DNA from: Gammaproteobacteria bacterium
GTDB lineage: Bacteria > Pseudomonadota > Gammaproteobacteria > Steroidobacterales > Steroidobacteraceae
Direction of reading: 5' to 3'
Length of the DNA stretch: 6,093 nucleotides
Assembly (NCBI GenBank): GCA_019242385.1
Contig: JAFAVO010000307.1
Span: 1 to 6,093 of the forward strand
Shown: positions 5,949 to 6,093 of the stretch, piece after piece
Layout: every line of letters begins with the position of its first letter
Position numbering within the stretch: the stretch's first letter is position 1
Notes under the pieces: model-generated
What the model was told of the DNA's origin: nothing
What the model saw: only the letters and a program-made list of their open reading frames with translations
Databases searched by the model: none
Made by a program: the position numbers and the translations under genes

Positions 5949-6093
5949 ATGTCCAAAGAGAAATTCGAGCGCAGCAAGCCGCACGTGAACGTTGGGACGA
6001 TTGGTCATGTGGACCACGGCAAGACGACCTTGACGGCGGCGCTGACCAAGGTGATGGCCGAGACCTACGGCGGGACGTTCATGGCGTACGACC
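5949..6093 (+). CDS. tuf: Translation elongation factor Tu (5' part only)
   Basis: The first 48 codons are present, and the gene leaves the window at the right edge. EF-Tu carries aminoacyl-tRNA to the ribosomal A site as a GTP complex. MSKEKFERSKPHVNV is the standard N-terminus and GHVDHGKT (19-26) is the P-loop, followed by a YGGTF segment (41-45) before switch I. The ATG at 5949 has AAGGA at 5936-5940 with an 8-base spacer. It lies 30 bases after fusA with no terminator between them, so it belongs to the same operon. Many proteobacteria carry a second tuf copy elsewhere, which this window cannot show. Confidence 0.97.
   Translation, partial: MSKEKFERSKPHVNVGTIGHVDHGKTTLTAALTKVMAETYGGTFMAYD

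Noticed and set aside
2940..5951. rpsL, rpsG, fusA and tuf all in one reading frame with gaps of 12, 21 and 30 bases
   Set aside because: Four genes sharing a frame has a chance probability of about 1 in 27, and each has its own stop and Shine-Dalgarno, so no function is implied.

Overview
The window comes from a high-GC bacterial chromosome. The ribosomal proteins S12 and S7, EF-G and the EF-Tu N-terminus all read as proteobacterial, most likely gammaproteobacterial. I cannot name the genus from sequence alone.

The left half (1-2622) is read leftward. The first gene transcribed is a membrane diguanylate cyclase (880-2622) with a periplasmic sensor region, seven membrane segments and a complete GGDEF domain. 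Four bases after its stop comes a GNAT acetyltransferase gene (423-875), which carries an in-frame TAG at codon 13. After a further 108 bases comes an exported methyltransferase of the COG4798 type (314 to 1), which runs off the left edge.

The middle (2623-2939) is a divergent intergenic region. It holds a strong sigma70-type promoter for the rightward genes, with TTGACA, a 17-base spacer and TAGAAT. A transcribed leader of about 125 bases follows. It contains a perfect 12-bp hairpin, competing alternative pairings and a possible 15-codon leader peptide whose stop codon lies in the hairpin loop. A weak leftward promoter for the cyclase is possible.

The right half (2940-6093) is the str operon in its classic order: rpsL (S12), rpsG (S7), fusA (EF-G) and the start of tuf (EF-Tu). 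The gaps are 12, 21 and 30 bases, and each gene has a good Shine-Dalgarno sequence. The four products are the decoding-centre protein, the 30S head assembly protein, the translocase and the aminoacyl-tRNA carrier, so the operon couples ribosome and elongation-factor supply.

The points most worth a second look are the amber codon in the GNAT gene, the attenuator-like rpsL leader, the loss of the long rpsL-rpsG spacer that binds S7 in E. coli, and signalling and acetyltransferase genes sitting where rpoBC usually stands.
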